Positions 16,053 to 25,104 of a stretch of 64,000 bases of DNA are shown here, in pieces. Under the pieces are notes generated by a model that had not been told where the DNA came from, ran no database searches, and saw nothing but the letters and a program-made list of their open reading frames with translations. The stretch is from positions 4,278,001 to 4,342,000 of the forward strand of contig NZ_CP104877.1 of assembly GCF_025452095.1 (NCBI RefSeq). The letters run 5' to 3'. The stretch's first letter is position 1. The number at the start of each line of letters is the position of its first letter. Source of the DNA: Paenarthrobacter sp. JL.01a. GTDB lineage: Bacteria; Actinomycetota; Actinomycetes; Actinomycetales; Micrococcaceae. The position numbers and the translations under genes are program-made.

Positions 16053-17090
16053 TTGGACGTCGCAACCTACTCGCTAAAACAGTCACTTCCCGTTGTGACA
16101 ACTAATACCACCGTGCACATTGGATTGGCACCCCCTAATGCCGTCGACATTGAAGATGCTCCAGCCGGACTCGCCGAATTGCTGAGCTTTGCTTCGCAGC
16201 CACGAACCCTCGAAGACTTGGGTAAAGAAGCCCAACTGTTGATGGGCGACAGTGCCGGGCAAATCGTCGATGAACTCATCGACGCTGAAGTGCTGATACC
16301 TTACAGCTTCGACCTTTCCGGCCGGTACAGCCGACACGACCTCTACTTTGACCTGGCACATGGCACAGGTGCCGGAGCCAGCGAACAACTGCACGGCAGA
16401 AAAGTGGCCCTCATTGGCGTCGGTGGCATCGGAACCAACGTAGCCATGCAACTGGCCACAGCAGGGGTAGGTTCGATCATCCTTGTCGATGGTGACGACG
16501 TCGAAGAAAGCAACCTCACGCGCCAATATCTCTTCACAGCCGCTGACATTGGGGCTCCAAAGATCCAGGCCGCGGCGGAAAACCTTCGTCTGCGGGCGCC
16601 CGGAATCACAGCCACCGAAATTGCCTCAATGATCTCGGGCGTGGATGATCTCCTGCCTGTATTCCAAGCGGCAGATTTCGTGGTCGTTTCCGCGGACACT
16701 CCCCAGGACGTGCTTGAGTGGTCCAACGAAGCCTCCATAGCCACCGGCACGCCCTTCACATGCGCCGGATACCAGGACACTCGCGGCGTGGTGGGACCTG
16801 TAGTCAGGCCAGGCGCCACTCCGTGCCTCCTCTGCGCCGCGACGGACAACGATGGGAGGACAAACTCTGCCGCGTCGCTTTCCACCACCAACCTCAATTC
16901 GTCCTACCAGGCTCCCAGTTTCGGCCCCCTGAACTCCATCGTGGCCTCCGTTGCCGCTATGGAGGTGTTCCGCTATCTGCTGACCGGATCCACCAACCTT
17001 GATGGGAGAAGGCTGGTGTTTGACTCCTTGGAGTTGTCGTCTGAATTTGAGGATTTTGCCAAGATTGTCCACTGTGCTGCGTGCGGCTAG
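16053..17090 (+). CDS. mccB: MccB-like ThiF/E1-superfamily peptide adenylyltransferase
   Basis: The 345-residue protein begins at TTG 16053 with GGAGG six bases upstream; the longer GTG frame from 16005 lies in the hairpin. Residues 1-105 form the N-terminal region that in MccB clamps the peptide. The adenylation domain follows: GVGGIG (122-127), VDGDDVEESNLTRQYLF (145-161, with the catalytic Arg), Lys170 and VVSADTP (211-217). A structural zinc site comes from CLLC (258-261) and CAAC (341-344). Spacing of these parts and total length match E. coli MccB (350 residues) rather than ThiF or MoeB. It should adenylate the peptide C-terminal Asn via a succinimide, using two ATP. Its 3' end overlaps the next gene. 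Confidence 0.88.
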   Translation: MDVATYSLKQSLPVVTTNTTVHIGLAPPNAVDIEDAPAGLAELLSFASQPRTLEDLGKEAQLLMGDSAGQIVDELIDAEVLIPYSFDLSGRYSRHDLYFDLAHGTGAGASEQLHGRKVALIGVGGIGTNVAMQLATAGVGSIILVDGDDVEESNLTRQYLFTAADIGAPKIQAAAENLRLRAPGITATEIASMISGVDDLLPVFQAADFVVVSADTPQDVLEWSNEASIATGTPFTCAGYQDTRGVVGPVVRPGATPCLLCAATDNDGRTNSAASLSTTNLNSSYQAPSFGPLNSIVASVAAMEVFRYLLTGSTNLDGRRLVFDSLELSSEFEDFAKIVHCAACG

Positions 17091-17559
17091 AAGTACCAGG
17101 GCGTTCGCCGCCCTGGCCTGTGCGTATACGGCGGCTTCTCTGCTTGCGACCATAGCCAATAAGAACTTCTGGCCAATCGCGTCCAACAATATGTTCAACG
17201 CGAACTTCGAGGACCGGGTCTCACGCTTCGCCGTCGAATTTCACCATTCAGACGGAACGATGGTTGCCGCCGGACCCGCAAACTGCCTTCCAACCCAGTT
17301 CTTCCGGGCCGGGGCCGTGTTCGCCCGCATCTTCATGGCGGAGGAGGAACGTCCCAAGCACGTCCTTTGCATGAGGATCATCCGGCGGCTCCAGGGCAAC
17401 AGCTGGCGGGCCTTTGACGAGGTCCGCGCTCCCGTTCAGCTACCGGACGTTCCGCTATCCCGGATGGAGGTGTGGGTAGAGACCACGGTTCGGGGAATGC
17501 CTGAAGAAAGGGAGGTGGTGTACACCTATGTCCCGCAAGCGCTACATCAGCCCTGCTAG
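17074..17559 (+). CDS. single-pass membrane protein of unknown function in the mcc-like operon
   Basis: The start is not certain: GTG 17074 (161 residues) or TTG 17065, both inside the end of the mccB-like gene, so translation is probably coupled. There is one N-terminal hydrophobic segment (FAALACAYTAASLLATIA). An outer or inner soluble part follows with FWPIASNNMFNANFEDRVSRF and a C-terminal beta-rich region. The W-P...M-F pattern recalls small proteins that accompany HTTM (vitamin K-dependent carboxylase-like) membrane proteins, and the next gene may be one. I do not recognise the family with certainty. It has no counterpart in the mcc operons I know. Confidence 0.65.
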   Translation: MLRAARSTRAFAALACAYTAASLLATIANKNFWPIASNNMFNANFEDRVSRFAVEFHHSDGTMVAAGPANCLPTQFFRAGAVFARIFMAEEERPKHVLCMRIIRRLQGNSWRAFDEVRAPVQLPDVPLSRMEVWVETTVRGMPEEREVVYTYVPQALHQPC

Positions 17560-18361
17560 GAAGCGGCAATTGCGATCAGCCGGAGTGTGGTTGGTCTCGG
17601 CATTGGCACTGACCCTTCGTCCCGGTCCTGCCGCCGCCCAGGACTACAGGGCGGCAGTCGCTTCGACGCGTTCGGACACGGGGCCGGGTCCTGTGGACCG
17701 CAGGTCGTGGATAACCCGGCGTGCGGCAGCTGGCCTCCTCCTGGCAGCCGCGGGTGCAAGTGAGTTGTACGGCAAGCCGGGGGCAACGCACTTGCCCTGG
17801 CTTCGGCGAACAGCGTTGGGACTGCTCCTGGCGACCCGTGCTGCGGATGCCCGTTCGCTTCCAGGGCGTTGGCCTTACGACACGTTTATCGAGGCCGTGC
17901 TCATCACGCGCCAACTGCCCAATCCGGCAAACAGCCAGCTCGCCGACCTGCCGCTCTCCGTCGCACGCCTTGCGCTGTACTTGCCCTACACGCAGGCCGG
18001 GCTGTCAAAGCTGATTCACGGCTACGATGCCTGGGTACGGCTCGGCGACGCCAACCTTATTTACCATTCCCATTTGAAGGCATCGGATCACCACCCATTT
18101 GCCCAAGAGAAATTTGAGTTTCCAGTTCGCACCCTGACACGAGCAATTCCCTTTCTTGAATTGGCCGCACTTCCCCTTGCGCTCATTCTCCCCGGTAAAT
18201 GGCGACTTTTGCTTCCATGCTGCACAACCTTGTTCCATATGGCCATTTCCAGAACTTGGAACATCAGTTTTTGGCAAGCCCCTGCCTTGCAGTGGCTCAT
18301 GATTTCAGTGGAACGAGAGGCCGACCTTGCGACCATTCTCCGCGCATCCCGAGGTGAATAA
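17528..18361 (+). CDS. polytopic membrane protein, HTTM-like, in the mcc-like operon
   Basis: The 277-residue protein starts at ATG 17528 with GGGAGG upstream and overlaps the previous gene by 32 bases. An initial basic segment is followed by several membrane helices (around residues 20-36, 62-80, 85-100, 135-155, 195-245 and at the end). The stretch TRAIPFLELAALPLALILPG and the FHMAISRTWNISFWQ segment resemble HTTM/DoxX-like four-helix membrane proteins. Function is unknown. Candidates are a tailoring enzyme for the peptide, an immunity protein or an export helper. HTTM assignment is tentative. Confidence 0.65.
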   Translation: MSRKRYISPARKRQLRSAGVWLVSALALTLRPGPAAAQDYRAAVASTRSDTGPGPVDRRSWITRRAAAGLLLAAAGASELYGKPGATHLPWLRRTALGLLLATRAADARSLPGRWPYDTFIEAVLITRQLPNPANSQLADLPLSVARLALYLPYTQAGLSKLIHGYDAWVRLGDANLIYHSHLKASDHHPFAQEKFEFPVRTLTRAIPFLELAALPLALILPGKWRLLLPCCTTLFHMAISRTWNISFWQAPALQWLMISVEREADLATILRASRGE

Positions 18362-18362
18362 A

Positions 18363-19586
18363 TTGTCAGTAGCTAAGCCGTGGCAGAGACGTCTCCATCT
18401 GACAGGCATGTGGGTGAATTCGCTCGGTGGGGGCGCCTACAACATCGCCCTGCCGCTCATCGTCCTCCAGACGAGTGGCAGCCTCGCCCAAATGTCCATA
18501 GTCGCCGTGGCTTCACAGCTCCCCAAAGCCTTTCCGGGAGTGCTGATCGGCGGCCTGGCCGATCGCATGTCGCCCCGTACCATGACCCACATTGGCTATT
18601 GGGGCCAGGCAATGGTCGTGGCCGCGATGGCACTGCTCATCGGTCCGTGGCACACACCCTTCTGGGTTCTGGTGCTGGGCGCGTTCCTGCGCGGCAGCCT
18701 GGACATGTTCGCAAGAACAGCCACGTTCGTGGCAATCCCGAAAATGTACGGAGAGGGCACGGCCAAGTTCAACGCATCCGTCTCCACCGCGTGGACTTCG
18801 GCGTCCATTGTGGGCCCCGCGATCGGCGGGGCTCTCAGCGCGGTATGGGGACCCTGGTGGTTACTGGCCGTAGACGCAGTATCCTTCACCGTCATCGCGA
18901 TGTTCATGAACTTCCTGCCATGGCCTGACCGTCCCGCCAACCGGCCGGACCGCCCGGCCTTCTTCAAGGATCTAACGGCCGGGTACCGGAGACTCTCCCA
19001 GGTCAACGGGTGGTGGCGCTTCGCCGGAACTGTAATCCTCATCGGCTTCTTGTCCGCCCCGTTGTCTACATTGGCAATCTTTCAGACCTCTGTTGGCCTG
19101 GGAGGCTCTACAACAGAAGTGGGGATCGTTGGGGCGTCCGCTGCTGCCGGCTTGTTCTGCGGATCGCTGTTGTCGGGCGTGGTCTCAAGTTGGCGTCCGA
19201 ACCTCCTCATGCAACGGTCATCCTGGCTCATGGCGGCAGGATCACTCCTGTTCTTCATCCCTTCATGGATCTCCGTAGCCACGGCACTTTTTCTCGTCTG
19301 CACCGGGGGGATCGCCTGGACTGTGGGGCGCACCTCGCTGATCCACCAACAAATACCAGCGTCCGACCTTGGCAAGACAATGACAGCCGTCCAATTCCTG
19401 GAAACAGTGTCCAGCCCCCTGAGCTTGGCGGTCACCACCTACCTCATGGGAGTCTCGCCCTTCATGGCCTTCAGCTCGATATTCATCGCGGCTCTCCTTT
19501 CAGGATTCCTGGCCCTCAACTCCAATTCAATACTGAGTCCGCGGGGGCGTGAGGCAGAGGCCAAGCAGAGCGAGCCTGTGGGATAA
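18363..19586 (+). CDS. MFS exporter of the mcc-like operon (MccC-like role)
   Basis: The 407-residue protein has about 12 membrane helices and the loop 2-3 MFS motif GLADRMSPR. TTG 18363 begins one base after the preceding stop; GAGG lies about 9 bases before it. A longer frame from 18327 lacks a better site. It resembles drug or siderophore exporters of the Mef/EntS type. In E. coli, MccC, also an MFS pump, exports microcin C and gives partial immunity; position as last gene of this operon supports the same job. Convergent with ydcF, with no clear terminator between them. Confidence 0.85.
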   Translation: MSVAKPWQRRLHLTGMWVNSLGGGAYNIALPLIVLQTSGSLAQMSIVAVASQLPKAFPGVLIGGLADRMSPRTMTHIGYWGQAMVVAAMALLIGPWHTPFWVLVLGAFLRGSLDMFARTATFVAIPKMYGEGTAKFNASVSTAWTSASIVGPAIGGALSAVWGPWWLLAVDAVSFTVIAMFMNFLPWPDRPANRPDRPAFFKDLTAGYRRLSQVNGWWRFAGTVILIGFLSAPLSTLAIFQTSVGLGGSTTEVGIVGASAAAGLFCGSLLSGVVSSWRPNLLMQRSSWLMAAGSLLFFIPSWISVATALFLVCTGGIAWTVGRTSLIHQQIPASDLGKTMTAVQFLETVSSPLSLAVTTYLMGVSPFMAFSSIFIAALLSGFLALNSNSILSPRGREAEAKQSEPVG

Positions 19587-19630
19587 GAGGCGATCTCCGG
19601 TTTCACCGCGAGGTAGCCCAATCCATGAAG

Positions 19631-20641
19631 CTACACCACCGGCGAGTTCATCAGGGCAACCGTGATGAGCAGGGCAATACCGAACATCGGCAGGCAGAGG
19701 ACAACATTGGTCCGACGGTTGTCCCGCATCACGGCGACGAATTCGCGAAGGAATGCGCTGGGGACAAAGTACCTTGCTGTTGGAGCACCGACCACTTCAG
19801 CACTGATCTTCTGCCTGCGCGACAGGAGCGCGGCGCGGAGGACGTGGTAGTTGTTGGTGCACACCAGCAACGGACCCTGGATCCCTTTCTCTGCCAGCAG
19901 CGCCACGGAATAGGCCAGGTTCTCGCGGGTGGTAGTGGCTTTGTCCTCCTCCAACACATCTGCAGCCGCTGCCCCTTTCGCCACCAAGTACTCCTTCATC
20001 GCAGAGGACTCCGGCCGCGGTTCATCCGGCCCTTGGCCCCCGGAAGGTACCAAAACGGGCCTGACCGGTGTGACGTCGTCGTAAATTTCCAAGGCCTTGT
20101 TCAAACGCGCGGCGAGCAAGGGCGGGACGTTGCCGTCGATCAGGCCCGACCCAAGGACGACGATGGCGGCAGGGTTCGGGCTGTGGCGCATCCTGGAATA
20201 CACCAGCGCGTAGCCCAGGAAGACGACGAAAGCGCACCCCAGGTAGGCGCAGAGGAAGAAGGCCAAGGCAGCGATGCCGGCCAGGATGGGTTGCCCGCTG
20301 AGCACGAAAAGGAAAGCGACCGCAGGGGCCAGGAACACGGTCAAACCCACGGCGACCGGGAGGAAGCTGGTGATCCCGGGCCCTTCCCTTCGGACCATCG
20401 TGACGCCATTGGCAATAAGGAAGGCAGCGAAGACAAAGATGCTCACCACGGGCACCACCAGGACCACCAGGTTCAGCCACTCGAACCACGGATTCAGGTC
20501 AATCAGGAAATCAAGGAGCGCCTGCAGCAGGAACCAGGCCGCTACCAAAAGGAAGACGCCGTTGCGGAGCCGTCGCCGATCCGACTGGTAGGAGGCCAGG
20601 AAAAAACCCGCAAAGATAAGGCCAAGGACCAGGTTCAGCAT
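19631..20641 (-). CDS. YdcF-family (DUF218) membrane protein
   Basis: The 336-residue protein has an N-terminal half with about five membrane helices. A DUF218 domain follows (about residues 150-320) with VVLGSGLIDGNVPPLLAARL and an Asp/Glu-rich stretch VLEEDKATTTRENL. DUF218 proteins (YdcF, ElyC, SanA) are linked to envelope integrity and may act on lipid-linked carbohydrates. It follows the alpha/beta hydrolase gene after 58 bases and may be the last gene of that transcript or stand alone. Confidence 0.85.
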   Translation of the reverse strand: MLNLVLGLIFAGFFLASYQSDRRRLRNGVFLLVAAWFLLQALLDFLIDLNPWFEWLNLVVLVVPVVSIFVFAAFLIANGVTMVRREGPGITSFLPVAVGLTVFLAPAVAFLFVLSGQPILAGIAALAFFLCAYLGCAFVVFLGYALVYSRMRHSPNPAAIVVLGSGLIDGNVPPLLAARLNKALEIYDDVTPVRPVLVPSGGQGPDEPRPESSAMKEYLVAKGAAAADVLEEDKATTTRENLAYSVALLAEKGIQGPLLVCTNNYHVLRAALLSRRQKISAEVVGAPTARYFVPSAFLREFVAVMRDNRRTNVVLCLPMFGIALLITVALMNSPVV

Positions 20642-20699
20642 GGTTCAAGCCTATTCGGTGTGGCCGGGCGGCGATGGCAGGGCTGTGGCCCCCGAGGAA

Positions 20700-21350
20700 C
20701 TACCGGCCCTCTGCAACCTGCCGGGCAAAGTCGTTCAGGGCTCCGGCAACAGCCTCCGGGTGACTCAACGGAGCATAGTGACCGCCCGGGATCTCAACCG
20801 GTTCGACTCGCAGCCGGTCGCGGATGAGGCTCCGCATGAACGACGCCGGGAAGAACAGATCGTCGCGGCACAGAATCCCTAAAGTTGGCACGTCCGGACG
20901 CTGTCCCGGCCACGGCGCTGCCATCCAGGCACCTTGCTGGTCGCGCTCCTTTTCCATGGCCTGACGGGCCAAGTCCTCAGGGACCAGGTTGAAGTATGGC
21001 TCCTCGGGAATGGTTTCCCGGTCATGCCCCGTGTTGGTCCACCAGTCCCCGAAAGTCTCGCCAGGCAGGGGAATCATCGCGGAGAGATACACCAAACCAT
21101 CCGAGTGAAGAGCGTCGCAAACCAAGGGCGCGGTGAAGCCGCCCAGCGAGTGCCCCACCACGATGGTGTGCCTGGCATCGCCAACCGCTTCCGTTACTGT
21201 CCGGGTGTAGTCCCCAAGCCCGGCATCGGGATCTTCGATGGGCAGATCGACGGCCACCACCTGATGCTCGGAGGCTTCAAGGAGCGGGCTGACCAGTTGC
21301 CAGTCCCAGGCGGTGGAACCGCCTCCGTGAATCAGTACGAAAACCGCCAT
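20700..21350 (-). CDS. alpha/beta-hydrolase (esterase-like)
   Basis: The 216-residue protein has HGGGSTAWDW for the oxyanion hole, the nucleophile elbow GHSLGG (about residue 67), an acid near CRDDLFF and the final His in GGHYAPLSHPEAV. It is cytosolic with no signal peptide. Its start has GAGGGGAG upstream, 15 bases after the rhodanese gene, so the two are likely in one operon. The substrate is unknown. It resembles small plant-type hydroxynitrile lyase/methylesterase-like hydrolases. Confidence 0.85.
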   Translation of the reverse strand: MAVFVLIHGGGSTAWDWQLVSPLLEASEHQVVAVDLPIEDPDAGLGDYTRTVTEAVGDARHTIVVGHSLGGFTAPLVCDALHSDGLVYLSAMIPLPGETFGDWWTNTGHDRETIPEEPYFNLVPEDLARQAMEKERDQQGAWMAAPWPGQRPDVPTLGILCRDDLFFPASFMRSLIRDRLRVEPVEIPGGHYAPLSHPEAVAGALNDFARQVAEGR

Positions 21351-21365
21351 GACGCTCCCCTCACA

Positions 21366-21770
21366 TCAGGCCTTGTGCGCTGTCACCAACGCATCCGGCT
21401 CATGCTGGACCACACCAGCGGAAGTTTCCACCGGTAACCCGTTCCTGATCCAATACTCGATGCCGCCGATCATTTCCTTGACCGGGTAGCCCAATTCCGC
21501 GAAGGCGAGCGCAGCGAAGGTACTCCCATTGCAGCCCGGACCCCAGGAGTACACCACTACCTGCGAACCAGCCGGGACCAGCCCGGGAGCAAGCTCCGGA
21601 ATGCTGGCAGTAGGGATATGTACGGCATCAGGAATATGTCCGTGCTCCCACGACGATTGACGTCGGGTATCCACGACCACCAATGAACCGGGTTTCGACT
21701 CCGCCACTTCCATGACGTCGATCTCGCATTGGAGCTTGGCGCGGAAGAACTCTGCAGCGCTCATGCTCAC
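21366..21770 (-). CDS. rhodanese-domain sulfurtransferase-like protein
   Basis: The 134-residue single-domain protein has VVDTRRQSSWEHGHIPDAVH near residue 35 and the active-site loop YSWGPGCNGST with its Cys near residue 80. GTG 21770 overlaps the IclR stop (GTGA), so it is probably translated together with it; ATG 21764 is an alternative. Similar proteins transfer sulfane sulfur or act in signalling. Its tie to the amino-sugar operon is unexplained. Confidence 0.85.
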   Translation of the reverse strand: MSMSAAEFFRAKLQCEIDVMEVAESKPGSLVVVDTRRQSSWEHGHIPDAVHIPTASIPELAPGLVPAGSQVVVYSWGPGCNGSTFAALAFAELGYPVKEMIGGIEYWIRNGLPVETSAGVVQHEPDALVTAHKA

Positions 21771-22582
21771 GCGAGTTTCGCCAGCTTCGCAGACGCCCGG
21801 CGCGAACCGAGCTTGGCGGAAATCCGGAGGCTGGTCTCCGCCGCCATCGGGCCCACTTCCCGAACCCGCTTGGCAGTCATCCGGGAAGACAGCGAAGATA
21901 CCGATAGGGCAGCCACCACGTGATCGTCATGCCCGAAGATGGGCGCCGCAACGCAGCGCACTTCCGGCTCGTTCTCCCGATCGTCGATGGAGTAACCCCG
22001 CCGTCGTATGGCTTCAAAGTCGGCGCGCAACAGTGCCGGATCAGTGATGGTCTTGTCAGTGAGCGGCACCAAGTTGCCGGCCAGGATCGGTCCCACCACT
22101 TCTTCCGGGCTGAACGCCAACATGGCCTTGCCCACCGCCGTGCAGTAAGCGGGCATGGTGGCGCCGACCCGCGAGGCCATGCGCACCGTGGCCTCGTCTT
22201 CCACCTTGTCCAGATAGACGACGTCCTGCCCGGATAGCACCACAAGGTGGCAGGTGCTCTCCGTAGCACGCATGAGGCTCCGGAGCTCGCCGTTGGCAAC
22301 GCTGCGCAGATCCACACGATCCAGGTAGGACTGCCCCAACCTCAGGCAGCCGTGTCCCAGACGGAACTTTCCGGTCTCGTGGTCACGCTCCAGCAGGTTT
22401 TCTTCGAGCAATGGCGCAGCCAGGCGCAACAAGGTGCTCTTGTTCAATCCGGAGAGCCGGGTTAGCTCTACGAGCGCCAGCCCATCTCCATTGCCCGGTT
22501 CCTCGGCCACCACCGTCAATATAGCCAGTGCTTTGCGAAGTGACGCCGAGGAATTGCGGGCGTCCTTGCCTTCAGTAGTCAC
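21767..22582 (-). CDS. IclR-family regulator in the hexosaminidase operon
   Basis: The 271-residue protein has an N-terminal winged helix (LVELTRLSGLNKSTLLRL, about residues 35-60) and the IclR ligand domain (GATMPAYCTAVGKAMLAF). GTG 22582 follows the hexosaminidase stop with no gap. Regulators embedded in the operon they control usually autoregulate it; here the likely target is the hexosaminidase/ABC operon or another locus. Confidence 0.88.
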   Translation of the reverse strand: MTTEGKDARNSSASLRKALAILTVVAEEPGNGDGLALVELTRLSGLNKSTLLRLAAPLLEENLLERDHETGKFRLGHGCLRLGQSYLDRVDLRSVANGELRSLMRATESTCHLVVLSGQDVVYLDKVEDEATVRMASRVGATMPAYCTAVGKAMLAFSPEEVVGPILAGNLVPLTDKTITDPALLRADFEAIRRRGYSIDDRENEPEVRCVAAPIFGHDDHVVAALSVSSLSSRMTAKRVREVGPMAAETSLRISAKLGSRRASAKLAKLA

Positions 22583-24199
22583 TCAGTTCCTCACGAGCTG
22601 CTCGGCGTCGTAATCACGTTTCCAACCCTCGACCCCCGGCCGCTGCTGCCACGGAGCGGGACCGGACAGCGGCCGGTATTCCACGCCTATGGCCTCGAGC
22701 CGTGCCAGATGTGCACCTGTCAGCCGGGTCAGGAACCCATCGTAGTCCCGGTCCTCGGGGTTGGACCAGAACACTTCCGAGATGGCGCTGAGGCGCGGAA
22801 AGGCCGCAAAGTGTACCCGGCGGGGCGAGTCGAGGTGCTCGGTCCAGATGTTCGCCTGGGCGCCGAGCAAACGTCCCGGCAACCCCTCTGCGGAGAGGCC
22901 AGGCAGCGGATCGAACTCGTAGACGGCCTGCAGGGTGGTCACGAACCCGACGGGCACCGGCTCATCGTCGCCATCGGCTTGCCGGTGGTCGAGGTAGAGC
23001 CTGTGTTCAGGGCACATTACAACGTCGTACCCCTTGCGGAGCGCATCAATGCCACCCTCGTACCCACGCCAGGACGCCACGAGCGCTCCCTCCGGCAGTC
23101 CGCCGTCGCCGATTTCGTCCCATACGGAGGTGGCGCGGCCGTGCCGCTGAAGGTGCGCGGCCAGCTGCCCGACGAACCAGCTGTGCAGGCCCGAGACATC
23201 GTCCAGGCCAAGCGACTCCGCCTTCCCACGCGCAGCGGTACTGGCCTGCCACTGCGCGAGCGGAACTTCGTCGCCGCCCAGGCTTATCCACGGGGAGGGG
23301 AAGATCTCCACGACCTCGTCCAGGACGTTCCGGTAGAACTCCAGCGAGGTTTCGGAGACGGCAAGGACCGTCTCGTTGATACCCCAGCGCGTCCATACCT
23401 CCACAGGTTCCGCACCCTCGGCTTGTGCCTCGCCCAGCTCCGGGTACGCCGCGATGGCGGCCTGGCTGTGGCCCGGTACATCGATCTCCGGGATGACGGT
23501 GATGAGCCGCTCAGCGGCGAACGCCACGATCTCCCTGAGGTCATCCTGCGTGTAGAAACCACCGTGTGGCCGGCCGTCGAAAACCCCCGCACGCCAGGAA
23601 CCAAGCGACGATTCACGGCGCCACGCACCGGTCTCCGTCAGCTTGGGGTAGCGGTTGATCTGGATCCGCCAACCCTGATCGTCGGTCAGGTGCAAGTGCA
23701 GGACGTTGAGTTTGTGCATGGCCATGACGTCGATGAACCGGAGCAGGTTGTCCTTGGGCATGAAGTGCCGTGCGACGTCCAGCATCGTCCCGCGATACCC
23801 AAACCGTGGCTTGTCCTCCACAGAAACCCGAGGAACCGACCAGGCCGAACCGACAGCAGACTGCCGGAAGGCTTTTGGTCCCAGCAACTGCAGGAGAGTC
23901 TGCGCAGCGTAGAAAGCGCCCGCGGGCCCACCGGCAGAAATTACGACGGCGTCACCCACCTCCAGGCGGTACGCCTCGGCGTCGAGCTTCGGGTCCAGCA
24001 GGAAGCGGACGTGCGCGTCGGCGGTGGCTGCGGGAGCCAGGTCCCAGCCCGTTGCCGCGCCCAAAGAACGGGCCAACCAGCGGCGGGGACCGCTCAGTTC
24101 AGGGTCGGCACCCAAGGTCGTACCGGCGTCGAGCGTCAACGCGCCTGTCCCCGCGGAGAAGGACCACGGCGCCGGGACCAACTGGTGGGGCGCGCTCAT
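22583..24199 (-). CDS. beta-N-acetylhexosaminidase (GH20)
   Basis: The 538-residue protein has an N-terminal GH20b-type domain (to about residue 130) and the catalytic barrel, with YRGTMLDVARHFMPKDN, EIDVPGHSQAAIAAYPEL and the Asp-Glu catalytic pair in SLGGDEVPLAQW. There is no signal peptide, so it acts inside the cell on oligosaccharides taken up by the neighbouring ABC transporter. ATG 24199 overlaps the permease stop (ATGA). The likely substrate is chitobiose or another GlcNAc-containing oligosaccharide. Confidence 0.93.
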   Translation of the reverse strand: MSAPHQLVPAPWSFSAGTGALTLDAGTTLGADPELSGPRRWLARSLGAATGWDLAPAATADAHVRFLLDPKLDAEAYRLEVGDAVVISAGGPAGAFYAAQTLLQLLGPKAFRQSAVGSAWSVPRVSVEDKPRFGYRGTMLDVARHFMPKDNLLRFIDVMAMHKLNVLHLHLTDDQGWRIQINRYPKLTETGAWRRESSLGSWRAGVFDGRPHGGFYTQDDLREIVAFAAERLITVIPEIDVPGHSQAAIAAYPELGEAQAEGAEPVEVWTRWGINETVLAVSETSLEFYRNVLDEVVEIFPSPWISLGGDEVPLAQWQASTAARGKAESLGLDDVSGLHSWFVGQLAAHLQRHGRATSVWDEIGDGGLPEGALVASWRGYEGGIDALRKGYDVVMCPEHRLYLDHRQADGDDEPVPVGFVTTLQAVYEFDPLPGLSAEGLPGRLLGAQANIWTEHLDSPRRVHFAAFPRLSAISEVFWSNPEDRDYDGFLTRLTGAHLARLEAIGVEYRPLSGPAPWQQRPGVEGWKRDYDAEQLVRN

Positions 24200-25104
24200 C
24201 CCTTCACCGCCCCGGCGAGACCGGACACGAGCTTGCGCTGGACCGAGACGAAGAAGATGAGCACGGGAATGGTCATGATGACCGAGCCGGCCATGATGGC
24301 TCCCCAATCGTTTTGGTCGGGCTTGAAGAACGTCAGAAGTGCCATGGGCAGCGTTTGGTTCTCCTGGGCGGAAATGATGAAGGTCTTGGCGAACAGGAAG
24401 TCGTTCCACGTCGAGATGAACGAGAAAACCGAACACGCCACAACACCCGGTGCCACCAGCGGGAACAGGATGGAACGGACAAACCTGAAGCTGCCGGCGC
24501 CATCGAGACGGGCAGCTTCCTCCACCTCAACCGGCACGGCCGCCACGAATCCGCGCAGCATCCAGATCGCAAACGGAATGCTGAAACCAACGTGGACCAA
24601 AACCAATGAGCCAAGTTGGTTCAGGCCGACCAGCGGAATGGCTTCGCCGGCGTTGCGGAGCAGGAAGAACAGTGGAATCGTCAGCGCCTCAACAGGCACC
24701 ATCTGCGAGACCAGGATGATGATCAGCAGCTTGGTGCGCATCTTGAAGTTGTACCGGGTCAGTGCCACCGCCGCGAGGAACGCCAGGATCGTGGACAGCA
24801 CAACAACCACCAGCGCCACGATCACGCTGTTGAGGAAGTACTGGCCAAAATTGTTGACCCCGAGGACCCTGCCGAACGAGTCCAGCGACGGTTCCAGCGT
24901 GAACGGGGCCGCGTCACCGGCGTCGAGCGCTGTTTTGGGTTTCAGCGCGGACAGCACCATCCAGAACAGCGGGAAGGCAACAATCAGCGCGATGATGATC
25001 CCCGCGGCGTCGGCGCCGAAGCGTCGCTTGCCGTTCTTGCGGAACTTCTGCGGGTTCTCTGCCGCTGCTTGCGGCGCGAGCGGTGAAACGTCGACGGCGG
25101 TCAC
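24196..25104 (-). CDS. ABC sugar transporter permease (MalG type)
   Basis: The 302-residue protein has six membrane helices and the EAA loop EEAARLDGAGSFRFVRSILF (about residues 200-220), which contacts the ATPase. It overlaps both neighbours by four bases (ATGA), so the transporter and hexosaminidase are made together. It belongs to the CUT1 group. No ATPase gene is present in the operon, so it probably uses a shared MsiK/MsmX-type ATPase encoded elsewhere. Confidence 0.93.
   Translation of the reverse strand: MTAVDVSPLAPQAAAENPQKFRKNGKRRFGADAAGIIIALIVAFPLFWMVLSALKPKTALDAGDAAPFTLEPSLDSFGRVLGVNNFGQYFLNSVIVALVVVVLSTILAFLAAVALTRYNFKMRTKLLIIILVSQMVPVEALTIPLFFLLRNAGEAIPLVGLNQLGSLVLVHVGFSIPFAIWMLRGFVAAVPVEVEEAARLDGAGSFRFVRSILFPLVAPGVVACSVFSFISTWNDFLFAKTFIISAQENQTLPMALLTFFKPDQNDWGAIMAGSVIMTIPVLIFFVSVQRKLVSGLAGAVKG

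Noticed and set aside
20700..21350. Alpha/beta-hydrolase as MccF-type immunity peptidase
   Set aside because: It has a GHSLGG hydrolase elbow, not the S66 LD-carboxypeptidase fold, and belongs to the neighbouring minus-strand operon.
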